From Planctomycetota bacterium (lineage in GTDB: Bacteria; Planctomycetota; Phycisphaerae; Phycisphaerales; SM1A02): a stretch of 7,745 bases of DNA. The notes beneath the pieces were generated by a model. That model was not told the origin of the DNA, ran no database searches, and saw only the letters and a list, made by a program, of their open reading frames with translations. How positions within the stretch are numbered: the stretch's first letter is position 1; each line of letters opens with the position of its first letter. Below, piece after piece: positions 1-7,745 of this stretch. The stretch is from the NCBI GenBank assembly GCA_009924765.1, contig RFQW01000063.1:1-7745 (forward strand). Reading direction: 5' to 3'. The translations under genes and the position numbers were made by a program.

Positions 1-440
1 GCCTTCGAGATGCCGTAGTTGGCGAAGGACGCAGCAGAGGTCGACGTCGTGGTGTTACCAACCGTGCTGTTGGTCATATCACGCGTGCTGAGCCAGTTGT
101 AGGCCCAGCGGTTCTGCAGCTGACCATTGATCTGCAGCTTGAAGTTGCCATCGGGGCTGCTGATGAAGAAGCCGTTGTTGTAGCCCGAGGTGGCGGCCGC
201 AGCCTGGAGGCTGGAGCGGGTGTCAGCGTCCGAGAGGACGTCCTGCACCACGCTGCGGATCTCGTCCGCGCGCTGCTCGGTCAGCCACTTGTCGCTGTTC
301 TGCGACTTCAGCTCGGCGATCTCCTTCTTGAGCTCGGCGATCTGGGACATGGCATCGGTGTTCGACTCGACGGAAGCGGCGAAGGCCGAGCTGGCCAGCG
401 CAGTGCCCGCGAGGAGACCAACAAACTTTGTAAGACTCAT
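1..440 (-). CDS. Outer-membrane porin-like protein, N-terminal part (runs off left edge)
   Basis: This is the first 146 residues of a secreted protein, probably a beta-barrel porin of the phosphate-selective porin O/P type. Residues 1-21 form a Sec signal peptide: K5, a hydrophobic core, and a likely cleavage after A19-F20-A21. Residues 31-48 form a short heptad-like coiled coil (IAELKKEIAELK). Residues 52-78 are a helical stretch including EIRSVVQDVLSDADTR. From about residue 90 the protein becomes strand-like (GFFISSPDGNFKLQINGQLQ), which I read as entry into the barrel. A polar T/S/N-rich loop follows at 121-138. The same order is known to me from planctomycete porins; I did not search for it. 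The start at 440 is supported by an AGGAG element 8 nt upstream and by the signal peptide beginning there. The C-terminal barrel is outside the window, so the substrate cannot be inferred. Confidence 0.8.
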   Translation of the reverse strand, partial: MSLTKFVGLLAGTALASSAFAASVESNTDAMSQIAELKKEIAELKSQNSDKWLTEQRADEIRSVVQDVLSDADTRSSLQAAAATSGYNNGFFISSPDGNFKLQINGQLQNRWAYNWLSTRDMTNSTVGNTTTSTSAASFANYGISK

Positions 441-448
441 TGAGAGTG

Positions 449-453
449 CTCCT
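449..453 (-). promoter_or_regulatory. Shine-Dalgarno site of the porin gene
   Basis: On the minus strand AGGAG lies 8 nt before the ATG at 440. It is the only clear Shine-Dalgarno sequence I found before any start codon in this window, and it fixes the porin start. The other genes lack one. Confidence 0.75.
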
Positions 454-521
454 ATATGAAACTGTTCGGTCGTGGCCTTGACCCTTGGCCCGTACCTTGC
501 GTCATCCACCTATCCGTCAGC

Positions 522-584
522 GTTCTTACCCCGACAGGCAAGAACCGGTAGGCGTTCCCTCTATCGGCCCCTCGGGGCCGCTAG
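522..584 (-). promoter_or_regulatory. Two hairpins in the porin 5' leader
   Basis: Hairpin 1 has arms 565-571 and 574-580 (CGGCCCC / GGGGCCG on plus). A mismatch and three more pairs (561-563 with 582-584) extend it. Hairpin 2 has arms 522-530 and 537-545 (GTTCTTACC / GGCAAGAAC on plus), nine pairs including one G-U, with a six-base loop. Neither is followed by a T-run, so neither looks like an intrinsic terminator. If the promoter proposed at 597-624 is right, both lie in a leader of about 150 nt. They could stabilise the mRNA or bind a regulator. I do not recognise a known riboswitch class. Confidence 0.45.
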
Positions 585-596
585 GTTGAGGGGCAG

Positions 597-624
597 ATGA
601 TAGCGAGGTGGGGGTTTCTGCAAG
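597..624 (-). promoter_or_regulatory. Candidate promoter of the porin gene
   Basis: The minus strand has TATCAT at 602-597, five of six matches to the sigma-70 -10 consensus. About 15-16 nt upstream, at 618-624, lies a weak TTG-containing -35 (CTTGCAG). Transcription would start near 590. This is the best box I found between radA and the porin, but the -35 is poor. Confidence 0.35.
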
Positions 625-631
625 CAGCCTT

Positions 632-678
632 CGGCCAAAAAGCCGCTTTTGGGGTCAAAAGGGGGGTTTTTGAGCCCC
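632..678. repeat. Overlapping palindromes between radA and the porin
   Basis: Three inverted repeats overlap here. CGGC (632-635) pairs with GCCG (642-645). AAAAGC (638-643) pairs with GCTTTT (645-650). GGGG-TCAAAA (651-660) pairs with TTTTGA-CCCC (668-678), with one bulged G and a G-rich loop. They lie downstream of radA and just upstream of the candidate porin promoter. They may therefore help end radA transcription or serve as a binding region for porin control. No clean stem followed directly by a U-run is visible on either strand. Confidence 0.4.
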
Positions 679-681
679 AGA

Positions 682-711
682 TGTTGTGACGCAAGTTCAT
701 GCATCACAACA
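682..711 (-). terminator. Hairpin just after radA, probable transcript end
   Basis: TGTTGTGA (682-689) and TCACAACA (704-711) are perfect inverted arms. A G-U pair and three further pairs extend them inward, giving a stem of about 12 with a six-base loop. It starts 8 nt after the radA stop at 720-722. No T-run follows on the minus strand, so it is not a textbook intrinsic terminator. It may block 3' exonucleases, or work with the palindromes at 632-678. A third partial copy, TTGTGAC, lies at 714-720 and overlaps the end of radA. A protein-binding operator is an alternative reading. Confidence 0.45.
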
Positions 712-719
712 CCTTGTGA

Positions 720-2168
720 CTATTTTGGGGACGCCTTGGTGGCAGAAATACTTTTTCGTACCCGGCCCACCCCCGCTGGCGAAAGAAATTCGAGGGCGGC
801 GGACAGGTGATCGACCGGCCACAGCTCGATCTTGAGCCCAGAAACCTTGGCTGGGATCTGGCCCGCGGGCAGGGCGAGGTAGCGCACACCGCGTCGGGCG
901 GCGGCTGCCATGCGTTGTTCCAGATGACTGCACGGGCGAATTTGCCCAGTGAGACCCACCTCGCCGATGGCGGCAAAGGCTGCTGGTGCGGTGCGGCCGG
1001 TTCGGGCTGCCGCCACAGCCAGCGCCACGGCCAGATCGGTGCCCGGCTCCAGCAGTTTCACCCCGCCCGCGGCCGAGGCGTACACATCCTGATCGGCAAG
1101 GCGCAGGCCGCCGTGCTGTTCCAGCACCGCCAGAAGCATGGCCAGGCGGTTGGCATCCAGTCCGCTGGCCTTGCGCTTGGCGCTGCCCAGAATGCCGGTG
1201 GCGGTGAGGGCTTGCACTTCGGCCAGCAGGCACCGGGAACCGGCCAGGGCGGGCACGGCCACGGAACCCGGGCGGGGTTCCAGCGAGGGGTCGGCGGCAA
1301 GGGTGCTTTCGTCCACCTGGTGCAGGCCGGTGCCGGTCATTTCAAACAGCCCCACCTCGAAAGTGCTGCCGAAGCGGTTCTTGATGGCTCGCACCCCCCG
1401 GTGGGCGTGGTGCCGGTCGCCCTCGAAGCTGAGCACCACATCCACCAGATGCTCGAGCAGGCGCGGGCCGGCCAGAAGACCGTCCTTGGTGACATGCCCC
1501 ACGATCACCACAACGCAGCCGCTGGTCTTGGCGAAGGCGACCAGATCCAGGGCGCAGCGGCGAAGCTGGCTGGCGCTGCCCGGCACGGCATCCACATCGG
1601 CGCGGTGCACCAACTGGATGGAGTCGACCACCAGCACGGTGGGCTGCACGCGGCGGGCCTGCTCAAGCAGTCGAGCGAGGTTGGTTTCGCTCAGCACCCA
1701 CAGGTGGGCGTTGCGGGTGGCCGCATCGCTGCCGTCCAGCCGTTCGGCGCGCAGTCGCACCTGATGCGAGCTTTCCTCGCTGCTGGCGTACAGCACATTG
1801 GTGCCTCGGTCGGCCAGCGAAGCGAGCGCTTGCAGCAACAGCGTGCTTTTGCCGATGCCGGGGTCGCCACCAAGCAGCACCGCGCTGCCCGGCACGAAGC
1901 CACCACCCAGCACGCGATCGAATTCCTGCACGCCCGTTGGAATGCGGGGCACGCGCGCGGCCTGCACCTGGCCAAGCGGTTCGGCGCTTGCCGGGGCGGT
2001 GATGCCGGCGGCGGCATCATCACCAAGATTCAGCGTGCCGGGCGCAGCCTTGGCCTCGATGAACTGTTCCAGCGCATCCCAGGCGCCGCAGTCGGGGCAC
2101 TTGCCCATCCACTTGGGATGCACCGCGCCGCACTGGCCGCACAGGAATTGGGTTCGTGCCTTGGCCAT
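720..2168 (-). CDS. radA: DNA repair protein RadA (Sms)
   Basis: This 482-residue protein is the RecA-related branch-migration factor that processes recombination intermediates in the cytoplasm. A four-cysteine zinc finger is at C10, C13, C24 and C27. Walker A is GGDPGIGKS (100-108) and Walker B is VLVVDSIQ (178-185). The family-specific KNRFG motif is at 263-267. A Lon-protease-like C-terminal domain runs from about 295 to 460 (DVYASAAGG, AIGEVGLTGQIRP). The usual YVSGEES motif reads YASSEES here (127-133), a small-for-small change. The length is slightly above the usual 450-460, mostly through the linker and C-terminal tail. The ATG at 2168 is chosen because the zinc finger follows at once. 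The frame stays open for 87 more codons upstream, but that stretch looks non-coding. There is no Shine-Dalgarno sequence; TAGAAT ends 7 nt before the ATG, suggesting a leaderless mRNA. Confidence 0.95.
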   Translation of the reverse strand: MAKARTQFLCGQCGAVHPKWMGKCPDCGAWDALEQFIEAKAAPGTLNLGDDAAAGITAPASAEPLGQVQAARVPRIPTGVQEFDRVLGGGFVPGSAVLLGGDPGIGKSTLLLQALASLADRGTNVLYASSEESSHQVRLRAERLDGSDAATRNAHLWVLSETNLARLLEQARRVQPTVLVVDSIQLVHRADVDAVPGSASQLRRCALDLVAFAKTSGCVVVIVGHVTKDGLLAGPRLLEHLVDVVLSFEGDRHHAHRGVRAIKNRFGSTFEVGLFEMTGTGLHQVDESTLAADPSLEPRPGSVAVPALAGSRCLLAEVQALTATGILGSAKRKASGLDANRLAMLLAVLEQHGGLRLADQDVYASAAGGVKLLEPGTDLAVALAVAAARTGRTAPAAFAAIGEVGLTGQIRPCSHLEQRMAAAARRGVRYLALPAGQIPAKVSGLKIELWPVDHLSAALEFLSPAGVGRVRKSISATKASPK

Positions 2169-2175
2169 GGAAGCG

Positions 2176-2181
2176 ATTCTA
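2176..2181 (-). promoter_or_regulatory. -10 box directly upstream of radA
   Basis: TAGAAT on the minus strand matches the -10 consensus at five of six positions and ends 7 nt before the radA ATG. At that distance transcription would begin at or next to the start codon. No convincing -35 is present at normal spacing. Confidence 0.45.
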
Positions 2182-2423
2182 CGAGTGGCCCGTGACGCAT
2201 CCCGGACACAAGGCCGTTTTTCGCCGGGTGTTTCGCGCACACGTTCATGTTGCGGGCAAACGGCGACGCCGATCGAGTCGGAGGATTCGATCGACGCCGC
2301 ACTGATTGTCGGGTGGTGAGCGCGGGGCTCACGGACACACTGTAATGCGTGGGCAACCAAACGCAAGTCGAAGCCGACCGATTTCATGGTCACGCAGGCA
2401 TGTGGTCGGCACGCATGCACGCG

Positions 2424-2451
2424 TTGCATGTGCGCTGTCGCACCTTACGAT
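2424..2451 (+). promoter_or_regulatory. Candidate promoter of the small plus-strand gene
   Basis: TTGCAT (2424-2429) and TACGAT (2446-2451) are 16 nt apart, a plausible -35/-10 pair, though the -35 matches only in TTG. The -10 ends 6 nt before the ATG at 2458, so the transcript would be leaderless. An inverted repeat CATGCA (2414-2419) / TGCATG (2425-2430) overlaps the -35 and could be an operator. Confidence 0.35.
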
Positions 2452-2457
2452 GCATGC

Positions 2458-2664
2458 ATGCGCGCGCTTCTTCACACCCTTGATGCCCTGTGGCAACTGC
2501 TTCGCCTTGCGGTGATCACGCGCGGCAAGCTGGGTGGTCGCTACTGGCATTGGAGGCGGGAAACAGCCTTCGGAAACGATGTTTCGCGCATGCCCTCTCG
2601 CATGGATCGTGTGCGCGCCACGCTTCGCTTCGGGCACTGGGTGGGTCGCATGCGTCGGCTGTGA
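2458..2664 (+). CDS. Small basic hypothetical protein (68 aa)
   Basis: I do not recognise this gene with certainty. The protein is short, basic and tryptophan-rich. An amphipathic or membrane-associating helix (about residues 3-20, HTLDALWQLLRLAV) leads into TRGKLGGRYWHWRRETAFG (21-39). The end is Arg/Met-rich, with a GHWVGRM motif near 59-65. The spacing of aromatic and basic residues (RYWHWRRETAFG) looks like a protein, unlike the Ala/Gly/Arg/His-rich shadow frames nearby. I have an impression that short proteins with a YWxWRxxTAFG core occur in planctomycetes, but this is unverified. No Shine-Dalgarno sequence is present; TACGAT ends 6 nt upstream of the ATG. The frame is open back to 2386, but those residues look unnatural. 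The gene faces away from radA and converges on nuoH, with the terminator at 2689-2725 between. It has no signal peptide and no catalytic motif. Confidence 0.5.
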   Translation: MRALLHTLDALWQLLRLAVITRGKLGGRYWHWRRETAFGNDVSRMPSRMDRVRATLRFGHWVGRMRRL

Positions 2665-2688
2665 TGCGCGACGCACCCAAAAACACAA

Positions 2689-2725
2689 CCGCGCGCTCGA
2701 TCATGGGTGCATGACCGGCGCGCGG
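2689..2725 (-). terminator. Intrinsic terminator of nuoH
   Basis: A 16-pair hairpin is formed by CCGCGCGC (2689-2696) with GCGCGCGG (2718-2725), and CGATCATG (2698-2705) with CATGACCG (2710-2717). It has one bulged base, one G-U pair and a four-base loop. On the minus strand it begins 17 nt after the nuoH stop and is followed by TTGTGTTTTT, as expected for a Rho-independent terminator. On the plus strand a T-run appears only about 13 nt later (2739-2743), inside a GAAAAA-TC-TTTTTC palindrome (2731-2744), so it may also weakly stop the convergent small gene. Confidence 0.75.
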
Positions 2726-2742
2726 CAGGCGAAAAATCTTTT

Positions 2743-4104
2743 TCAGTGCATGCTCAGCGGGCCCTGGCGGCGATCCGGAATGGCCGAATCGTCCAGTGCC
2801 ACGGGGTGACGGCTCACCGTGCCGGCGCCCTCCACCAGCGGGCTGAAGCGACTGCCGATGATGCCGACGCGGTGGTTGGGGTTGGCCTGCTTGGGCAGCA
2901 TGGGGCCAAGCAGATACACCGCCGCGATGCACAGCAGCGAGCCCAGCCAGATGTGATGGTTCCAGCCCATGTAGGCGAACACGGCGGTGATGAGCAGCAT
3001 CACCAGCGCGGTTGGAATCATGCCTTCCCACGCCAGACGCATGAGCTGATCGAAGCGGAAGCGCGGCAGCGTCCAGCGGATCGCCATGGCGAAGGCCACC
3101 ATGAAGGCGACCTTGCCGAGCATCACGCCCCACTGCGCCAGGATGAGCAGCGGGCCGCCCTGCAGCGCCAGATCGGTGGTGCCACCGAAGGGATTCAGGC
3201 TCCAGCCACCCAGGAACAGCAGGCTGAAGAACGCCGCGCCCGTGATCATGTGGAAGTACTCCGCCAGGAAGAACATGGCGAAGCGCATGCTGCTGTACTC
3301 GGTGTGATAGCCACCCACCAGTTCGCTCTCGGCCTCGGCCAGGTCGAAGGGTGCGCGGTTCGATTCGGCCAGCATGCAGGTGTAGAACAGGATCGCGGCC
3401 ACGGGCTGCTGCAGCAGCATCCACATGCCGTTGCCGTGCGTCTGCGCCTTCACGATGCCGTAGGGATCCAGCGTGCCCGCGGTGAGCACCACGCACAGCA
3501 GCGCCAGACCCATGGGGATTTCGTAGCTGATCATCTGCGCGCTGGCGCGCATGCCGCCCAGGAAGCTGAACTTGCTGTTGCTGGCCCAGCCGCCCAGCGC
3601 CACGCCGTACACACCAAGGCTGGCCACCGCGAGCAGATAGATCATGCCCACGTTCACCACGGCGCCGGAGAAGTGCACGGTGATGCCTTCCACGCCAAGC
3701 TTCTTCGCAAGATCGAATGGCAGCTGCGACAGTTCCAGGATGCCGCCCCACGGCACGATGGCGAAGCTGATCATCGCGGGCATCATGATCAGGGTGGGCG
3801 CCAGCATGAACAGCGCCTTGTCCACGCCTCGCGGAGTGAACTCCTCCTTCATGATGAACTTCAGGCCGTCGGCGATGGGCTGCAGCAGGCCCATGGGACC
3901 CACGCGGTTGGGGCCCACGCGGTCCTGCATCCACGCGCTGAGCTTGCGCTCAAGCAGAATGCCGTAGGCGCAGCCGCCCAGGATCACGTGCAGCATGATC
4001 AGGATCACGAGCATGCCCGTGACGAACTGGCAGAAGGCGGGCGTGGGGGCAACCCACGAAGGCAGGTACTGGGTGAGGTCTTGCAGGCCCATGAGGGTGG
4101 GCAT
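2743..4104 (-). CDS. nuoH: NADH-quinone oxidoreductase subunit H
   Basis: This 453-residue membrane protein is the ND1/NuoH subunit of respiratory complex I. It forms much of the quinone-binding chamber at the junction of the peripheral and membrane arms. The first membrane helix spans about 24-50 and leads to signature 1, ERKLSAWMQDRVGPNRVGP (52-70). The quinone-site region AQMISYEIPMGLAL is at 189-202. Signature 2, ESNRAPFDLAEAESELVGG, is at 247-265, and FRFDQLMRLAWEGMIP lies in the later part. At least eight hydrophobic segments are visible. It is longer than the roughly 325-residue E. coli protein, mainly through extra C-terminal sequence with a further hydrophobic segment and a polar tail. 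It lies 24 nt after carB on the same strand, so it may be cotranscribed with it. No other nuo gene is adjacent. There is no Shine-Dalgarno sequence. The in-frame ATG at 4092 is a possible alternative start. Confidence 0.95.
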   Translation of the reverse strand: MPTLMGLQDLTQYLPSWVAPTPAFCQFVTGMLVILIMLHVILGGCAYGILLERKLSAWMQDRVGPNRVGPMGLLQPIADGLKFIMKEEFTPRGVDKALFMLAPTLIMMPAMISFAIVPWGGILELSQLPFDLAKKLGVEGITVHFSGAVVNVGMIYLLAVASLGVYGVALGGWASNSKFSFLGGMRASAQMISYEIPMGLALLCVVLTAGTLDPYGIVKAQTHGNGMWMLLQQPVAAILFYTCMLAESNRAPFDLAEAESELVGGYHTEYSSMRFAMFFLAEYFHMITGAAFFSLLFLGGWSLNPFGGTTDLALQGGPLLILAQWGVMLGKVAFMVAFAMAIRWTLPRFRFDQLMRLAWEGMIPTALVMLLITAVFAYMGWNHHIWLGSLLCIAAVYLLGPMLPKQANPNHRVGIIGSRFSPLVEGAGTVSRHPVALDDSAIPDRRQGPLSMH

Positions 4105-4128
4105 TCTAGGGATGCGCCGCCCGTGGGG

Positions 4129-5949
<1,821 letters not shown>

Positions 5950-5950
5950 C

Positions 5951-5984
5951 GGCTCGATGCCCAGCTTGGCTCGATGCCCAGCTT
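5951..5984. repeat. Perfect 17-bp tandem duplication inside carB
   Basis: GGCTCGATGCCCAGCTT occurs at 5951-5967 and again, identical and abutting, at 5968-5984. Seventeen is not a multiple of three, so it shifts the carB frame. One copy reads ...RKKLGIEPVYKLVD on the minus strand, matching the family through the junction. Two copies with one extra base (18) would only repeat six residues, KLGIEP. Slipped-strand replication or an assembly or read error could both create this. Confidence 0.95.
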
Positions 5985-7656
5985 CTTGCGGTGCGCGCGC
6001 ACCTGCAGGATGTTGTCGGTGGTGATGGAACCCAGATACAGGTTGGCCAGCTGCGCGTCGCTGTAGCCGCGGCGCTTGGCCTCGAACAGCGTGGCGCGCG
6101 GCAGGTCTTCCAGGCGCTTGTGCGCGCACAGCACATCCTCGAACTCCACCAGTTCGCGCAGCTGATCGATGAACCACGGGTCGTAGCCGCTGAGCTGGTT
6201 GATTCGCTCGTTGCTCCAGCCGCTGCGCAGCGCGTAGCGCACGTAGTACAGGCGGCCCTGACTGGGCACGCTGAGCTTGCGCGCGATGGTCTCGTCGGAC
6301 AGCGGCCACACCGGCTCGCTGCCGTCGGGCATGCGGCCACCCTCGCGCTGCGACTGCAGCCATCGGTCGTTGCGATCCAGGCCGAAGCCGAAGCGCTTCA
6401 CCTCCATGCTGCGGATGGCCTTCTGCAGCGCCTCCTGGAAGGTGCGGCCGATGCTCATGGCCTCGCCCACGCTCTTCATCTGCGTGGTCAGGCGCTCGTC
6501 GGCCTCGGGGAACTTCTCGAAGGTCCAGCGCGGCATCTTCACCACCACGTAGTCGATGCTGGGCTCGAAGCAGGCGCTGGTGGTGCCCACCACGTCGTTC
6601 TTCAGTTCATCCAGCGTGTAGCCCACCGCCAGCTTGGCGGCGATGCGAGCGATGGGGAAGCCCGTGGCCTTGCTGGCCAGCGCGCTGCTGCGGCTCACGC
6701 GCGGATTCATCTCCACCACCACCTGCTCGCCGGTCTTCGGATCCACCGCGAACTGCACGTTGCTGCCGCCGGTCTCCACGCCCACCGCGCGCATGATGGC
6801 GAACGCCGCGTCGCGCATGCGCTGATACTCCTTGTCGGAGAGCGTCATGATGGGGGCCACGGTGATGCTGTCGCCCGTGTGCACGCCCATGGCGTCGATG
6901 TTCTCGATGCCGCACACCACGATGCAGTTGTCGTGGCGGTCGCGGATCACCTCCAGCTCGTATTCCTTCCAGCCCAGCACGCTCTGGTCGATCAGCACCT
7001 GGCCGATCATGCTGGCCGCGATGCCGCGGCGCACGATCTCCTCCACCTCTTCCATGTTGTAGGCGATGCCGCCGCCGGTGCCGCCCAGCGTGAAGGCCGG
7101 GCGGATGATCGCGGGCAGGCCGATCTCCTGCACGAAGGTCTTCGCGTCCTCGAGGTTGGTGACGGTGCGCGACTTCGGCTGGCGCAGTCCCAGTCCTTCC
7201 ACGATGTTCCGGAACACCTCGCGGTCCTCGCCGCGGCGGATCGCCTCGCGGTTGGCGCCGATCATCTTCACGCCCAGTTCGCGCAGCGTGCCCTGGTCGT
7301 GCAGCGCGCAGGCGCAGTTCAGCGCGGTCTGGCCACCCAGCGTTGGAAGCAGCGCGTCGATGGGCGTTCCCAGTTCGCGTTCCTTCTCGATGATCTTGCG
7401 CACGCATTCGGGCGTGATGGGCTCGATGTAGGTGCGATCGCTCAGCGCCGGATCCGTCATGATCGTGGCGGGGTTGCTGTTCACCAGCACCACGCGGTAG
7501 CCCTCCTCGCGCAGCGCCTTGCAGGCCTGCGTGCCGGAGTAGTCGAACTCGCAGCCCTGGCCGATGACGATGGGGCCGCTGCCGATGATCAGGATCGTGT
7601 GGATGTCGTCGCGTCGGGGCATGATTGGCGCGGGCCTCGGCGTTGGGTTGGCGGGC

Positions 7657-7675
7657 GTGCCGAGCGGCTCGGCAC
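7657..7675. promoter_or_regulatory. Perfect dyad in the carB leader
   Basis: GTGCCGAG (7657-7664) and CTCGGCAC (7668-7675) are perfect 8-base inverted arms with a three-base centre. The dyad lies 34 nt before the carB ATG and 42 nt before the putative ruvA start on the other strand. It could be an operator for carB (pyrimidine or arginine control) or a leader hairpin. No T-run follows on either strand, so it is not an intrinsic terminator. No regulator is identified. Confidence 0.5.
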
Positions 7676-7685
7676 AAACGGTCCG

Positions 7686-7691
7686 AGTGTA
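7686..7691 (-). promoter_or_regulatory. Possible -10 box of carB
   Basis: TACACT on the minus strand would start transcription near 7679, giving a carB leader of about 57 nt that contains the dyad at 7657-7675. No clear -35 lies 16-18 nt upstream, so this is weak. Confidence 0.25.
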
Positions 7692-7704
7692 GCGCGGTTG
7701 CGGG

Positions 7705-7710
7705 TAGATT
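7705..7710 (+). promoter_or_regulatory. -10 box directly before the putative ruvA start
   Basis: TAGATT on the plus strand ends 6 nt before the GTG at 7717. This matches the spacing of the boxes before radA and the small gene, and would give a leaderless transcript. Its -35 region is not convincing. Confidence 0.35.
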
Positions 7711-7716
7711 CGGGGC

Positions 7717-7745
7717 GTGATCGCATCCATCGAAGGCGAATTGCT
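7717..7745 (+). CDS. ruvA: Putative RuvA start (runs off right edge)
   Basis: GTG at 7717 opens a frame reading (M)IASIEGEL before the window ends. RuvA proteins characteristically begin M-I-x-x-(L/V/I)-x-G-x-(L/V/I), the first strand of the OB-fold that binds Holliday junctions for the RuvAB branch-migration motor, and this matches. Only nine full codons are visible, so the call rests on pattern recognition plus position: divergent from carB and with a -10-like box at leaderless spacing. There is no Shine-Dalgarno sequence. It could be another gene that happens to start similarly. Confidence 0.5.

Noticed and set aside
807..2195. Long open frame of 462 codons on the plus strand
   Set aside because: It is antisense to radA, has a Gly/His/Gln/Ala-rich composition with no domain logic, and is a typical high-GC shadow of the RadA frame.
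2270..2293. CGATCGA / TCGATCG inverted repeat in the radA upstream region
   Set aside because: The arms are seven bases of a simple, often-seen palindrome, about 90 nt upstream of the radA box, with nothing to link it to a regulator.
2169..2429. N-terminal extension of RadA by 87 residues
   Set aside because: The frame is open, but the zinc finger expected at the RadA N-terminus starts right after the ATG at 2168, and the extension contains the -10-like box.
2329..2688. Minus-strand frame of 119 codons opposite the small gene
   Set aside because: It is rich in Ala, His, Arg and Cys without hydrophobic periodicity and runs through the terminator side of nuoH. The plus-strand frame is much more protein-like.
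5967..5985. Programmed ribosomal frameshift in carB
   Set aside because: There is no X-XXY-YYZ slippery site and no known programmed shift in carB. An exact 17-bp duplication explains the break more simply.
7623..7730. N-terminal extension of CarB by 36 residues
   Set aside because: It is Pro/Arg/Thr-rich and unlike CarB. It would overlap the putative ruvA start and contains the dyad. The conserved domain begins right after 7622.

Overview
The window is high in GC and reads as bacterial chromosome, most likely from a planctomycete (probably Phycisphaerae-like). The best pointer is the partial gene at the left edge. It encodes a secreted outer-membrane porin with the layout I associate with that group: signal peptide, short coiled coil, a 'DVLSDADTRSSL' segment, then a 'DGNFKLQINGQLQ' entry into the barrel. 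The lineage call rests on recognition by eye, not on a search.

Layout from left to right. Positions 1-440 (minus) hold the N-terminal 146 residues of the porin. Positions 441-719 hold its leader, with two hairpins and a candidate promoter, then a palindrome-rich stretch that probably also ends radA transcription. Positions 720-2168 (minus) encode RadA/Sms. Positions 2169-2457 are a divergent promoter region. Positions 2458-2664 (plus) are a small 68-residue ORF that looks genuine but is not identified. Positions 2689-2725 form a long hairpin with a T-rich tail that ends nuoH. Positions 2743-4104 (minus) are nuoH, 24 nt downstream of carB. Positions 4129-7622 (minus) are carB, broken by a perfect 17-bp tandem duplication at 5951-5984. 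At the right edge, 7717-7745 (plus) looks like the first codons of ruvA, divergent from carB.

The genes are mostly housekeeping: recombination and repair (radA, ruvA), respiration (nuoH), and carbamoyl phosphate supply for pyrimidines and arginine (carB). I see no phage, IS element, CRISPR array, RNA gene or defence system. The items most worth a second look are the carB duplication, the recurring TANNNT box 6-7 nt before three start codons (suggesting leaderless mRNAs), the unidentified small gene, and a GCATGC-rich patch around it.
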